From: Prorocentrum cordatum
Taxonomy: Eukaryota > Sar > Dinophyceae > Prorocentrales > Prorocentraceae
Length of the DNA stretch: 64,000 nt
Reading direction: 5' to 3'
NCBI GenBank assembly: GCA_963575745.1
Contig: CAUYUJ010014257.1
Coordinates: 98,969-162,968 of the forward strand
The notes below the pieces were generated by a model that saw only the letters and a program-made list of their open reading frames with translations, was not told where the DNA came from and searched no databases. A program made the position numbers and the translations under genes. Below, one piece after another: positions 29,374-39,760 of this stretch; the first letter of the stretch is position 1, and every line of letters begins with the position of its first letter.

Positions 29374-30469
29374 GCTGGGTGCCGGGCGGCCGCTGGGCCA
29401 CGTGCGGGCGATCGCCCAGGTCGTCGGCAGCGTACCGCTCGTCGCCCTCCTCGAAGTGGGCCACGTAGTGGCCCTCGGGGTCCGTCAGGAGGCCAGCAGG
29501 GGCAATGCTTTTTTCTTCGGGCAGCTTGTACTGAACGTAAGAGCGCAGACGGTGCACTACATCTTCCCCGCCCACCTGCAGAGCCACCTCGGGCACGTCG
29601 CCCCGCTCGGAGAGAATGCCGATGCAGCTCATGTAGAACAACGTGTCGCCACGCCTCCATCTCGGATCCACGTAGACGGCCAGCACCTCTGGCCTGGTTA
29701 CCAGTGCCCCCATGGAGGTGCCGCGGCGGATCATCTCTCGCATGTTGAATTTCTGCGTGCCCTCGACGATGCTCACGAACTCCTGAGGCGATATGGCGTC
29801 GTCGCCGTCGCCTGCCCCGTCCACGAAATACGGGGGCCGCATCGCGACCTCCTCCTCGCCGTTGGACGAGACGAAGTGGAAGAGACGGTGGAGACACGGC
29901 GCGTCCTGTATCATGTCCACCAGCGCCCCGCTCGCGTCCGCGCATCTCCCCCGCTTGTACCCGAGACGGTGCTTCGCAATGAACGCTTCCTCGAGGGCGT
30001 GCGGAGACCAACGGTCCACGCGGAGGCGCGCGCACGCCTCGCCGCCGTCGCCCTCCGCCAGGCTGGGCGGCACTCCGCGCGCGCAGTTGCCCGCCAGGTC
30101 GCGCAGCTCCTCGGGGGGCTCATCAAACTCACTCTCTGCACCTTCGCGTCCCCCTGGCCCCTCTCTGCGGCCCCGTCTCTCACTCACTCTATCTCTCTCT
30201 CTCTCTCTTTCTATTTTTTTTCTCTCTCTCTCTCTCTTTCCCTCTCCCTCTCCCTCTCCCTCTCCCTCTCTCTCTCTCTCTACCTCTCTATATGTCTCTG
30301 TGTCTGCTTCTCCTGGACGCGGGTGGGCCCCGGCGCCCGCCAGCGCTGTCTCGGATGGGGGGGGGGGCCAGCGCCCGCAAGATACAAAGCGAGAGATTAG
30401 CACGAAAGAGATTGCTCCCCGCACCGCGTCCTGCACCACCAGCGGCTCGCCCTCGCCCCCCTGCTCCAA
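29246..30469 (-). CDS. Protease-like ORF at head of Helitron-like element
   Basis: 407 codons. The first ~115 residues come from the CT-rich microsatellite at 30181-30300 (Arg/Glu repeats) and are probably not genuine, so the start is uncertain. The conserved-looking part includes HRLGYKRGRCADASGALVDM, then VHRLRSYVQYKL and EGHYVAHFEEGDERYAADD. The GHYVAHF box with a downstream Asp pair resembles the His box of ubiquitin-specific (C19) proteases, and the GRCADA segment could be a remnant of the Cys region; this is inference. Some Helitrons carry cysteine protease (OTU) domains, so a deubiquitinase-like passenger would fit. Alternative: unrelated host-derived fragment. Confidence 0.45.
   Translation of the reverse strand: MEQGGEGEPLVVQDAVRGAISFVLISRFVSCGRWPPPPSETALAGAGAHPRPGEADTETYREVEREREGEGEGEGEGKRERERKKIERERERDRVSERRGRREGPGGREGAESEFDEPPEELRDLAGNCARGVPPSLAEGDGGEACARLRVDRWSPHALEEAFIAKHRLGYKRGRCADASGALVDMIQDAPCLHRLFHFVSSNGEEEVAMRPPYFVDGAGDGDDAISPQEFVSIVEGTQKFNMREMIRRGTSMGALVTRPEVLAVYVDPRWRRGDTLFYMSCIGILSERGDVPEVALQVGGEDVVHRLRSYVQYKLPEEKSIAPAGLLTDPEGHYVAHFEEGDERYAADDLGDRPHVAQRPPGTQHAMPVLVFLEPVDSRAARAAECPRPPGQVVDSAGGAGGGRRR
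30181..30300. repeat. CT/TCTCCC microsatellite
   Basis: Runs of (TC)n, a T8 tract at 30213-30220 and (TCCCTC)n. It produces the Arg/Glu repeats at the start of the overlapping minus-strand frame. Confidence 0.9.
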
Positions 30470-31560
30470 GAGCGCGGCGCGCGTGGCGGGGCAGTGGGGC
30501 AGGCGCTGCAGGGGCGCGTTGAGGTAGCAAGTGTTCAGAAGGTTCGAAAGTTCGGGTACGGGTGCCGGCCGCCGCGAGACCGATGCAAGGCTGGCCGCCT
30601 CCGCCAGTCGTCGTCGTGGACGTCATTATCCTCGCGCCAGTGCTGCTGCTGCGCACGCAGCGCCTGCTCTGCGCGCGCAGCGCGACGATCATCCTGCATT
30701 GCTGCCTCCGACTGCGCCGCCAGCGCCTCGATGCGCATCTTCAGGCCCCGCGCGGCCGGCGCCAGCCGCGCGGAAGTTTTCCACCTGCGCCACTTCCGCG
30801 CGAGCTCATCTTCAGGCCCGTCATGAGTGCGCAGGGGCATGCGGCGGTGCTGCCAAGACATCGCGGAACGCCATGGCAGCCCGATCCTGTCGGCCTCCCG
30901 CCGCCCGGGGAGTCGGCCCCTGGCTGCGCGCCGACCCGGGAGGCCTCCGGCCGCGCGCGCCCGCGGCAGGAGGGCCTGGCGTCTGTAGAGCCGTTTTCAA
31001 GGGGGCGCCGGGCGTCGGGGGCGGGCGCGGCGACGCCGCGCGCTTCCCCGTCATCCTGCGCCGAATTGGGCCCTCCCGAAGGCGCTGCGGCGTCTGCGGG
31101 CCGCCCTCCAGGACCTGCGCGGGCTCTTGTTTCAGACGACGGAGCTCCGCGTGCCGATCTGGGGCGCGCTCGATCCGCCTCCGGTCCGCCGCGGCCGCGT
31201 GCTCGGTGTCCCGCAAGGGCCCATGCACATATGATCCTTGGCTCGATATCAGGCGGACTTGGAACTTCAGGCCCGCGGCACGTGTCTTCTGGACAACATC
31301 GACCCTGCATTGGGCCCCGCTGCCCTTCGGGGGCATCTGCGCGGCGCCCTCCGCAGCGCGCCGCAGGGGCCCCGCCGCCGGGAATCCCCCGGACTCGCGC
31401 CCGTCGTCCTGGGCGGGGAGTTCGGGCCTCGAGCGGGGGTTGTCCGCGGCGACGCGCGCCAGGCGTGTGCCCGCGGGCCAACAGCGCCAGCTTGAGCCGC
31501 AACGCGCGCGGGCAGCACGGGGGAGAACGAACGCATTTCGAAGGGCGCAGTGGCGGAGCA
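30470..31560. other. GC-rich region without a recognisable gene
   Basis: Open in several frames on both strands because stops are rare. Translations are Arg/Pro/Ala/Gly-rich and none shows a domain. A helix-like stretch on the minus strand around 30550-30750 could be a coiled coil but has no supporting context. I see no RNA gene. Confidence 0.5.
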
Positions 31561-31599
31561 ACGGGCGGGGGCCCCAGCATGCCCCAATATGGGCCCTGG

Positions 31600-32690
31600 A
31601 GAGCAGGATGCCGCGGGCCCCGCATAAGTCCCTACCAACCGATGTGACAACATTTACAATCCGGGCGGCCCCAGGGAGCAGGCGGCCTCGGCGAGGCCCA
31701 CAATGCCAACTATTGGTTCCAATGCACCCCCTGATGGCCCACAAGAGCATGGCGCCGCCGGTCCCGCATAAGTCCCTAGGGACCGACGTAGCCGAATTTA
31801 CTTTTCGAGCAGCCCCCGCTGCCAAACGGCCTCGTGGACGATGTACCCCAGGATTGCAAGGCGCCGCCAGGGCCGGGGAGATTTCCTGCGGCCCCAGAGG
31901 TCGGACGATCTCGACGACGCCCAAGAGGCCCCAGGAAAGGTTCCAATGCACCCCGAGATGGCCCCGAGGAGCAATATGCCGCTGGTCCCGCATAAGTCCC
32001 ATGACACCGACGTGACCGAACTTGCGGTTCGGGTGTCGGGCGGCCCCAAGTGTCGGACGGCCTCCAGGACGCCCGAGGTGCCCCAGAATCGGTTCCAATG
32101 TCCCCCGAGATGGCCCCAGAGAGCAAGATGCCGCTGGTCCCGCATAAAATCTCTGAGACCGACGTCGCCAAATTTGCGCGTCGAGCGGCCCGGGGTGTCG
32201 GGCGACCTCGACGACGCCAAAAATTTGCCACATATGTTCCGCTGCACCCCGAGAGTGCCCCTGAGAACAAAATGCCGCTGGTCCCGCATATTTCCCATGA
32301 CGCCGACGTGCAGAACTTACGGTTCGGGCGGGCCCGACTGTCGGGCGGCCTCGAAGACGCCCGAGATGCCCCGGAGAGGGTTCCAGTGTCCACCAGGATG
32401 GCCCCAGAGAGCAAGATCCAGATGGCCCCAGAGAGCAAGATGCCGCTGGTCCCGCATAAATCCTCTAAGGCCGACGCCGCCGAATTTGCGTGTCGGGCGG
32501 CCCCGGGTGTTGGGCGATCTCGACGACGCCTAAGATGTCCCAAAGATGTTCCACTAAACCCCGAGTGCGCCCCTGAGAATAATATGCCGCTGGTCCCGCA
32601 TAGGTCCCATGACAGCGACGTGACCGAACTTGCGGTTCGGGCGGTCCCGAGCGTCGGGGGGCCTCAGGCACGTGTTAGACTGTCCTCAGG
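31600..32690. repeat. ~150-bp tandem repeat with dimeric higher-order pattern
   Basis: The motif (c/g)tggtcccgcata recurs at about 31612 (diverged), 31760, 31982, 32135, 32277, 32446 and 32591. Units alternate: type A (31982, 32277, 32591) continues cccatgac..cgacgtg..gaactt, and type B (32135, 32446, and roughly 31760) continues with gaccgacg..gcc(a/g)aattt and cgacgacgcc. A-to-A distances are about 295 and 314 bp. A local duplication (gccccagagagcaagat twice) is at 32402-32441. Long frames through it are by-products. Confidence 0.85.
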
Positions 32691-33600
32691 CCCCTTTAAA
32701 CTCCTGAATCCATGGCCTAAGAGGGGCCCAAAACGCACCCGGACGGCCCAACAGAACCCGAAGAGCCCTGGGGGCCTCCAAAACAGCCCAAGAGGACCCC
32801 AAGAACGCCTCAACAGGGCCCCCAGAGAATAAATTCGAACCGACATTGCGAGCCTACGCCCCCCGGAAACCCAGAAAAAGGCTCCCTAGAACGCCCCGAG
32901 AGGCCCCCCACGAGGCTCCCAAGTTGCCTCAAACCTCACCTCCAAAAACCACCGAAAGCTTTCCGAAAAAACTTCGAGATACATCCATCAAGATCGTGAC
33001 CCACAGTCCAAGCAAGATGGCCCGAATCTGGCCAGGCCTGCTTCGAACACGCCGCCAAGATGGCCCGAATGAGTTCCAAGAGGGGTGCAAGAGGGCACCG
33101 ATGCGGATCGAAGAGCGCCCAAGACCACCTAAGATGGCCTAGTAGGCCGCCCGGTTGAAAAGGCAGAGAAGAGGCAGAGCCGACACATGTATCGACGTTG
33201 TACTGATTCGGACACTTTTTCTGAACGGTGGCGCCTTTTATTTGTGGTCGTTGCTGTAGGAAGGCCGCGTCGTTGGTGTTACATCGAGGCGCGTTTTCGC
33301 GGCGCGCCCAGAAGGAATTTCAAAACAACGCCACGCGAAGATTTATGCTAACGTCCTTTTGGTTTGGAGGATCTGGCTCGCCGGACGCAGCTGCCTTTAC
33401 TGTTGCTTTTTGTGTTTCCCGGGGAAACTGGAAGTAACACCAGTAGTCTTCGACAGCCCGGAACCCCCAAAAAACCGAGACGTCTACACGGACCCGCAAA
33501 CGTTGAACGGCAGGGGGGAATACATAGTCCGACAGCTTGGCCAAGCTGGGGTCCAACGTTTGGCCACAGAGGCGCTTCCGACAAAAGCAGAGGCGGCGGT
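32691..33600. other. No convincing feature
   Basis: Moderately GC-rich DNA with short frames such as 32846-33142 whose translation is Lys/Pro/Arg-rich and domainless. It seems to continue diverged sequence similar in style to the preceding satellite (many 'cccaagagg' strings) before changing character near 33130. Confidence 0.4.
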
Positions 33601-33629
33601 GATTCGCCGCAGGCGTCTTCGATCATATC

Positions 33630-33870
33630 AACACCGGGGCCCCTCTTCATCTTCATCTTCCTCCTCCACCCCCTCCTCCGTCCCCTCTTCATCTTCGTCC
33701 TCATTCCCTCTCCTCCTCCTCCCCCCATCCTCCGGGCGACTCGCGCGCCGTCATGCCAGGGCGACGTGCGCGAGAGCAGCAGGACGAGGAGGAGCAGAAC
33801 GAGGAGGAAGGAGGAGGAGGAGGAGGAGGAGGAAGAGGAACAGGAGGAAGCAGAGGATAACGCAGGAAAG
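33630..33870. repeat. CTT/CTC tract followed by opposed GGA/GAG tract
   Basis: Pyrimidine-rich (ctc/ttc)n at 33645-33730 is followed after 50 bp by purine-rich (gga/gag)n at 33777-33860 on the same strand. The two are complementary enough to fold on each other. Apparent frames are Ser- or Glu-rich only. Confidence 0.8.
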
Positions 33871-34141
33871 TTGCAACAGCTGCACGATGCGTGCTGGCGC
33901 ACCCGAACACTTGGCGCACTTGGCGCACGCGAAGCCCGCTGCTTTCAGAGTAACGAGCCATCGGTTGAGACATGTTGCGTTCCACTCGGGCGTGCTGGGG
34001 TGTAGTTTCGGGGGCCTTAATTTTTGTCATGCGACGCGTCGCCGCGACATTATCTCTGACGTCCTATGGATCGAAGCAACTGCGCAAGTCGCATGCGCGA
34101 CGATTTTTTTCACGCCGCCATAGAAACCTCATGAAAAAGCA

Positions 34142-34183
34142 GGAGACTTCCAGGATTTTATGGTCAAAATCCTGGAGGTGTCC
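34142..34183. repeat. 18-bp-arm hairpin
   Basis: Left arm 34142-34159 (GGAGACTTCCAGGATTTT) pairs with 34166-34183 with 16 of 18 matches; the inner 10 are perfect (CCAGGATTTT / AAAATCCTGG) around the loop ATGGTC. It lies in AT-richer DNA without a gene. Could be a small foldback or a hairpin RNA; no evidence of transcription. Confidence 0.75.
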
Positions 34184-34478
34184 CTGCAACGTTTTCGCAG
34201 TGAGTTCGAAACAAATCAATGGAACGTCCGCATCAAAACCTCAGCGCGCGGATTTTTCCCCAAGTGGGTTTTGTTCTGACACGCCACGCGCGCCGGCGCG
34301 CAGACGGGGAAGCAAACAAGGCGGTGTACAAAACAGAACAAATCGACATGGGAACCACATTTACAACATAGAGGTGGTCGGTAATAACGCCCATATCACG
34401 AAACAGACCAGAAGACATGGTGAGCCGATTTGGGAAACCAAATTGCAAGCCGAACCACGTTTTTGAACATGTGCGATA

Positions 34479-34940
34479 GTAACCACACAGACGGGAAAGG
34501 CGAACACCCAACGATCCCCAAAAATCATTTTCAAAAAAAAACCGCGATGGTCTTGTCCTTCTACGCATTCGAAAACTCTCCACGCACGCACGGCGAACCC
34601 CATCTACCTGGCAGGGCGCGGAATTGAAAAATCGGCGTTAGTGACGCCGCAAGGCGAACACTCCAACGACCCCCAAAAAACAATTTTCAAACATTCGCGA
34701 TGGTATTGTCCTTCTACGCATTCGAAGCTCTCCACGCACGTACGGCGAACCCCATTTACCTGGCAGGACGCGGAATTGAAAAATCGGCGTTAGTGACGCC
34801 GCAAGGCGAACACTCCAACGACCCCCGAAAAACAATTTTCAGAAATTCGCGATGGTCTTGTCCTTCTACGCACTCGAAAACTCTCCACGCACGCGCGGCG
34901 AGCAGGGCGCGGAATTGAAAAATCGGCGTTAGTGACGCCC
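34479..34940. repeat. 152-bp tandem repeat, about three copies
   Basis: The landmark AAATCGGCGTTAGTGACGC begins at 34629, 34781 and 34920 (spacing 152 and 139; the last unit has a short internal deletion). Each unit includes 'gatggt.ttgtccttctacgca' and 'ctctccacgcacg'. The first unit is the most diverged. No gene. Confidence 0.9.
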
Positions 34941-34984
34941 ATGAAAGCAAACACACGACTTGCAACACACCCCATCAGAACGCG

Positions 34985-35154
34985 CTCTTATGAATGACGA
35001 CGACGGCGGCGGCGGCGTCGGCGTCGACAGCGACGACGACGACGTCGACGACTTCGGCGACAGCGATGACGGCGACGGCGACGACAGAAGCGACGACAGC
35101 GACGACGGCGACGGCGATGGGGACGGCGACGACGACGGCGACGGCGACGGCCAT

Positions 35155-35188
<34 letters not shown>

Positions 35189-35212
35189 GCGATGCCCCGG
35201 AAGCGTCACGCA
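34985..35212. repeat. GAC/GGC trinucleotide microsatellite
   Basis: Alternating GAC, GGC and GTC triplets encode Asp/Gly in one frame and Arg or Ser/Pro in others. Pure triplet structure, so not called as a gene. Confidence 0.9.
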
Positions 35213-35437
35213 CGCGGGCCCGAACGCTTCAACATTTGAAAGCATTTACAATTTCTCAACGCTTCCAAAGTTTCGATGCCGACAACATATCCCATTTCTT
35301 CAGCACATAATCCCCGTTCCGCGCAAGGGGCCCCAGATACCTCCAGAGACCTACCAGACAAATTAGAGCTTCTCTTCACGCACAAATCAAGAAACTTCAG
35401 AATTACGAGACCGAGCACTGTCAAAGTTCCATGGATG

Positions 35438-35521
35438 TGCGTTGCACGTGATTGCTTTGAGGTTCTTTATAGGTTGCAGCCCTCCAGCAGCCCCCATATC
35501 GCTGCTGGGGCTCAGGCTTTC
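35438..35521 (+). repeat. Split direct repeat A1
   Basis: 84 bp starting TGCGTTGCACGTGATTGCTT and matching A2 at 42205-42288 with two substitutions. It contains a hairpin: CCAGCAGC (35484-35491) and GCTGCTGG (35501-35508) around a 9-base loop. It marks the 5' end of the element. Confidence 0.9.
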
Positions 35522-35948
35522 AGCGGGTATGCGAGCCTACCCGACCAGCGCGGTAGGCGGCGCCGTGGCCACGTTCCTGGCAGGGTTTTTGGCGCACGAC
35601 GTGCTGGGGCCCGCGCTGGTGCACGAGGCGGGCGGCCTACCACCGCGCAGCGGGCCAGGCCACGAGCTGGAAGACAGCTCGACCAGCAGCACCTCTACGA
35701 GCACCAGCGCCGCGCTGGCTTGCTTGTGCCCGGCGCCGCCGGCGCCGAAGGAGCCCGAGCCGTCGCCGCTACGAGTGGCGGGCACGGGGCTCGATTCGAC
35801 CGTGGAGGTGCCGCTTGCCGTGGCGCTGGGTGTCGGGGCGCTGGTGACGCTGGCCGCCGCAGCTCGCTGCTGGAGCCGAGTGGAGGACCAGGCCTTAGCA
35901 CGGAAGGTGCTCGAGCCGATAGGTGAATCACGGATCCAGTTGGCCTAG
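35442..35948 (+). CDS. Small ORF with a hydrophobic segment at element 5' end
   Basis: 168 codons if counted from an ATG-like start in A1; an internal Met at 35529 would give about 140. It contains two hydrophobic stretches (GGAVATFLAGFLAHDVLG and VPLAVALGVGALVTLAAAA) with a Ser/Thr/Pro-rich part between, suggesting one or two membrane helices. No family recognised. It could be an element-specific accessory protein or chance in GC-rich DNA. Confidence 0.35.
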   Translation: MHVIALRFFIGCSPPAAPISLLGLRLSAGMRAYPTSAVGGAVATFLAGFLAHDVLGPALVHEAGGLPPRSGPGHELEDSSTSSTSTSTSAALACLCPAPPAPKEPEPSPLRVAGTGLDSTVEVPLAVALGVGALVTLAAAARCWSRVEDQALARKVLEPIGESRIQLA

Positions 35949-35953
35949 TCCCA

Positions 35954-37560
35954 GTGATGATGGCTGACAACAGTTGCCCTGGGCTCAGGGTGCTAGTGAC
36001 GTACAGTGACGACCCGGGCTGGACGCGCGAACGAGTGCTACTGTGGCCGCGCAATGAGGCTCGCACAAGCTGGCAGATTTACACGCCTGGCAACGAGTTA
36101 TATGCTGAGGACTTCGGAGACTACGCCTCGCTCATCCCCATCACGGGGCGGAGGCGTTACCCACCGGGCGTCAGGAACGTGGTTGCGTTCAACAGGAGCC
36201 TGCAGGCAGCCGAGCTGGTCTCGCTCATCAGGCGCGGTCGAGGAGAGGCCGTCCTCGAGCACGGACCGCTAGCGAACGGCTGGTGGGCCGGCTCGGGGCA
36301 GGACTGGCTCGGAGGCAGGTTGGACATCCCCGCGCCGACGGCTGTGGAGGTGCCTCGCGCGCGGCGTCGCTTGCACAGGAAGGGCGCGGAGGTCCAGGCC
36401 GATCTTCCTGTGCTCGGTGACGGGAGCCCCCTCCCCCGCCGCCGCCTTCGGAGAGGCCGCCAGGGTCGTGGGTTCGCTGCTCCTTCGAGGACAGCGATTT
36501 CGGACAGATGGTGCCCTTCTCAGCTGCTGCCATCCTGCGAGGCCGCTACGGGCTCGACAAGGATGAGATGGGTGAGCGGCGCCCCATAGAGTACGTGCTG
36601 GACGATCAGGCCGACAGCTGGCGAGATGACAAGTTGGTGGCGGCGGATCGGCAGCGACCACCACGAAGCGCCCTTGACGATCGGCTCTTCGGCAACGGCG
36701 GGGGCGGTGCCGCCTCGCCCCCTGGGGGGCCCACGGTTGCGGCTGTCGCGGCGGGCACTGGCGAAGAGCAGGCCGAAGATCTGCGCGCGTGCTGGATCGA
36801 CGTCGACGAGACAGGTTCGAGGTTCAAGGAGGGGCGCAAGGTAGTGCAGGAGAGTATGCAGGAGGTGTTCTCTGACTCGAGCCTGCGCGGGCCGCCTGCC
36901 TGCCTGGAGGTGTGCCGCAAGATGTATCGGCACGGCGGCGCGCCCAAGATCTGGTTCCAGGAGTGGTGCGAGGAGACAGGGATCTCTCGACGGGATCGTG
37001 CTTACCACGAGGTGCAGACGCTCATCGAGCGCCTGTGCCTCGCGGGCACCTATGACCAGGTGAACGTGGGAGCTCTGGCATCGCTGGTGGTGATCGCCCG
37101 CCGGCTGCTGCAGTGCACGGAGGCATGCGCGCACGGGGCGGACCACGCGAACTGGGCGGCGGCGAAGCACCTGGCGGGGACGACGAATCCTCTGGACCTG
37201 GTGCCCGAGGCGCTGCGGAGCTACGCCGGCCGCCTGAGCAAGGAGGAGCACGAGCTGGGGGCGCTGCGGGCGCGGGCAAAGACGCCAGCGGCCTTCTCGG
37301 CTGAGGGCGGTCGCGGCGCTGCGGCTGCCGCGGTGGGCGCTGGCGGCTCGCCGATCGGAGGCGGCGCTGGAGGTGGCGGGGCTGGGGGCGGTGCCGATGC
37401 AGGCCGTGGCCGTGGCCGCGGCCGAGGCCGAGGCGGGCGGGGTCGAGGCCCCCGCCCGCCGTGCTCATGGCGTCCTTGGCGGAGGGGGGCGGGCGCCCGA
37501 CCGCTCCCTGCAGATCGAAGGGCTCCAGAGGGCTACGCGGCGCTTCCTTCTTGCCGTTGA
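35954..37560 (+). CDS. Gag-like protein with RGG-type C-terminus, frame shift near 36415
   Basis: Two phases: 35954 to about 36415 (MMMADNSCPGLRVLVTYSDD, WPRNEARTSWQIYTPGNELY) and then about 36421-37560, which reads through SERPPGSWVRCSFEDSDFGQ into helical, capsid-like sequence (CLEVCRKMYRHGGAPKIWFQ, DRAYHEVQTLIERLCLAGTY). The end is Gly/Arg-rich (GRGRGRGRGGRGRG), an RNA-binding type tail that replaces zinc knuckles. Position just before RT supports a Gag role. It overlaps the RT frame by 100 bp (37461-37560). Confidence 0.6.
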
Positions 37561-39760
37561 CCCCCCTGAGCGGGTTGCCTCCCGAGTGGTGCGAGGGGCT
37601 CAGCGCGGCGCAGCGCCGTCGCTGGCTTCGGGGCGGCAGCGCTGCTTGCGAAAGCTTGATTTACTTGCATGGGGGCATCCACCGAGGCGATCGGGCACCA
37701 GCGAGCCTGACAAGCCATATGAAGATGGATGCCATTTCGGCGGACGTGCAGCAGCGCGTTTTCTCGGCGGCTCGCCGGTGGATAGACGTTGACAGCGCCG
37801 TCAGTGAGGAGGGGGCCCTTGCCAGGCTTCTCAAGGGCAAGGCGGGGTATGCCCCCCTTGGCTCGACCAGCATGGGCTCCTACGAGTACTCGCGGGTGAG
37901 CTTGCCAGATAGTGTCGTCGACGCGCCGCCCCTGGCCGCCATGCCCCCCGCGCAGGCGCAGCAATACCTCGAGGAGTTTGCTTCCAGGGTGCTGCCGCCG
38001 CCTCAGGAGGCAGCACTAATGCGAGAACTTGATGGGCTTCCTGGTTGTCACGCCGACCCTCTGCTGCTGCAACGGCCGCGGAGCTATGGGAAGTTCGTGC
38101 GGCGAGCGCTTTCGATAGGCTTAGTCACTTTGACACAGAGGCCTAAGAGCGTATTTGGATTATTCTTAGTGAAGAAGAGGGATGGGGCTCGTCTTCGCCT
38201 CATCGTCGACTGCAGGCGGAGCAACGCCTTGTTCCGCCCTTCTCCCGGGGTCGACTTGTTGTCGGGCGAGGGGCTCGGCCGCGTAGAGATGCCCGTCATG
38301 GAGGACTCCAGCTTTGCCGGGCTCGGCGCGGTGCTTGGCGTGGGCGACGTGGCCGACTGTTTCCACAGGATGAAGCTGCAGGGCGACATCAGGCACTACT
38401 TCTGCTGGCCGCCACTGGATGCTGCTCTGGCTGGAGAGACATTGGTCGAAGGGCGCCCTGTGCGCGCCGGCGAGCAGGTTTGGCCGATGAGCCAGAGCCT
38501 GCCAATGGGCTTTCCGTGGTCCCTGTACTTCGCCCAGGCCGCCAACCAGCGCAGGCTCGACCGACAGCCGTCGTTGGCGGGCAGCCTGCGTTTGAGCGAT
38601 CGCGGGCCGCCGCATGTCCTTGGACGAGGTACCGTGGGGTCGGAACTGGGCCACTACATGTACGTCGACAATGCAGGCGTGATCGGGTTCGACGCAGCGC
38701 GTGTGACCTGCGCGCTGCAGGAGGCCCAGCGCGACTTCGATGGGGATCATCTGAAGTTCCACGTGGTGGAGGTGATGCCTGAGGGAGGTCGCACCCTGGG
38801 CTGCTATCTCGACGGCAGGCACCGTGCGACCCGCCCTACTGACGAGAGGTTCGCCATGGTGCGGAAGGGGTTGAGGTGCTTGCTGAGGAGGCGCAAGGTT
38901 GCCGGCTGGCAGCTGGAGATGGTGCTGGGCCACATGACCTTCATGGCCCTGGTTCGCCGCGATGTGTTGTCCATCTTCCACTCGGTCTACGCCTTTGTGG
39001 CGCAGAACTACCATGCCTTCTCCGAGCTGTGGCCCACCGTGCGTGAGGAGTTGAACTGCCTGGGCATCATGTTGCTGCTGGAGTCGACCTGGACCAGGCC
39101 GTGGATGCCAGTGGTCTACTCCTCCGACGCCAGCCTGTACGGCCACGGGGTGGCGGAGGCCTGCTTCGGGACCGAGACGGTGGCAAAGATCGGCCGCGTA
39201 TCGGAGCTGGCGCGGTGGCGGCTGGGAGCTGGGCTAGCGAGACAGCATGCCTTCGAGTGCGCTGGTTTTCTTGGACAGCGAGACCGGCGAGGTCGTCCGA
39301 GATGAGGCGGGGGCCCCGAAGCGGCTGGACGCCGAGCTCCAGCGCGCGCTGGCCAGAGACGCTGGGAGCTGGACCCGAGCTTCCCCGAGGTGCCCAGCTG
39401 GCTCCTGCATGACTCGCATTGGGCCACGGTCATGGCCGACCGCTGGGCCTTCGCCGATGATATCCTCAGACTTGAGGCACGAGCGTTGGTGAAGGCTGCA
39501 GCTCGTGCCGCGCAGTGTCAGCCTGTAAAAAAATGCCGCACCCTTTTGTTAGGAGATAATCTCGCTGTCGTGTTGTGTTTTTGCAGGTTCAGGTCCAGGG
39601 ATTTACGGCTTCTAATTCAGGTCCGCCGCTTCGCTGCCCTGTGCCTTGCTAGAGACATCAAGTTTGTTGTTCGTTGGGTTCCGTCTGAGTTCAAGTCTGG
39701 CGACGAGGGAAGTCGAATATTCGTTCCTGCTTATGATGCACAAAAGACCCTCGTTGCCCA
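37461..39760 (+). pseudogene. Reverse transcriptase and RNase H of the recombinase retroelement
   Basis: The main frame 37461-39305 has RT motifs: RLRLIVDCRRSNALF (finger), VLGVGDVADCFHRMKL (motif A with catalytic D), SLPMGFPWSLYFAQ (motif B), and YMYVDNAGVIG (motif C at 38661-38672, Y-V-D-N instead of Y-x-D-D). RNase H begins with VVYSSDASLYGHGVAEA. Near 39270 the reading switches phase for about 90 bp (DSETGEVVRDEAGAPKR) and returns near 39360, bypassing TGA at 39303. RNase H then continues WAFADDILRLEARALVKAA, LLLGDNLAVVLCF and VVRWVPSEFKSGDEGSR. So two compensating shifts break it. The second Asp to Asn change in motif C is seen in several related elements. Confidence 0.8.

Larger units (their letters stand above)
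20248..30469 (-). mobile_element. Helitron-like element, decayed, with introns
   Basis: On the minus strand, from 30.5 down to 20.2 kb, the order is protease-like ORF, basic-repeat ORF, C2H2 finger, DUF6570-like region, Helitron-like N-terminal domain with an HPH motif, Cys-rich region, long linker, and PIF1-like helicase. That set is the RepHel arrangement of Helitrons. Two introns (28039-28163 and 20540-20681) restore continuity where frames change; other breaks are single stops or one-base shifts. Helicase motifs I and II are lost or altered, so it is non-autonomous. 5' TC and 3' CTRR ends were not located. GC content is higher than in the Copia block. Confidence 0.75.

Noticed and set aside
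30531-32832. Long plus- and minus-strand frames across 30.5-32.8 kb
   Set aside because: GC-rich filler and the 150-bp satellite; products repeat with the satellite period and contain no domain.
34960-35310. Asp/Gly-rich acidic protein
   Set aside because: Encoded by the GAC/GGC triplet repeat only.
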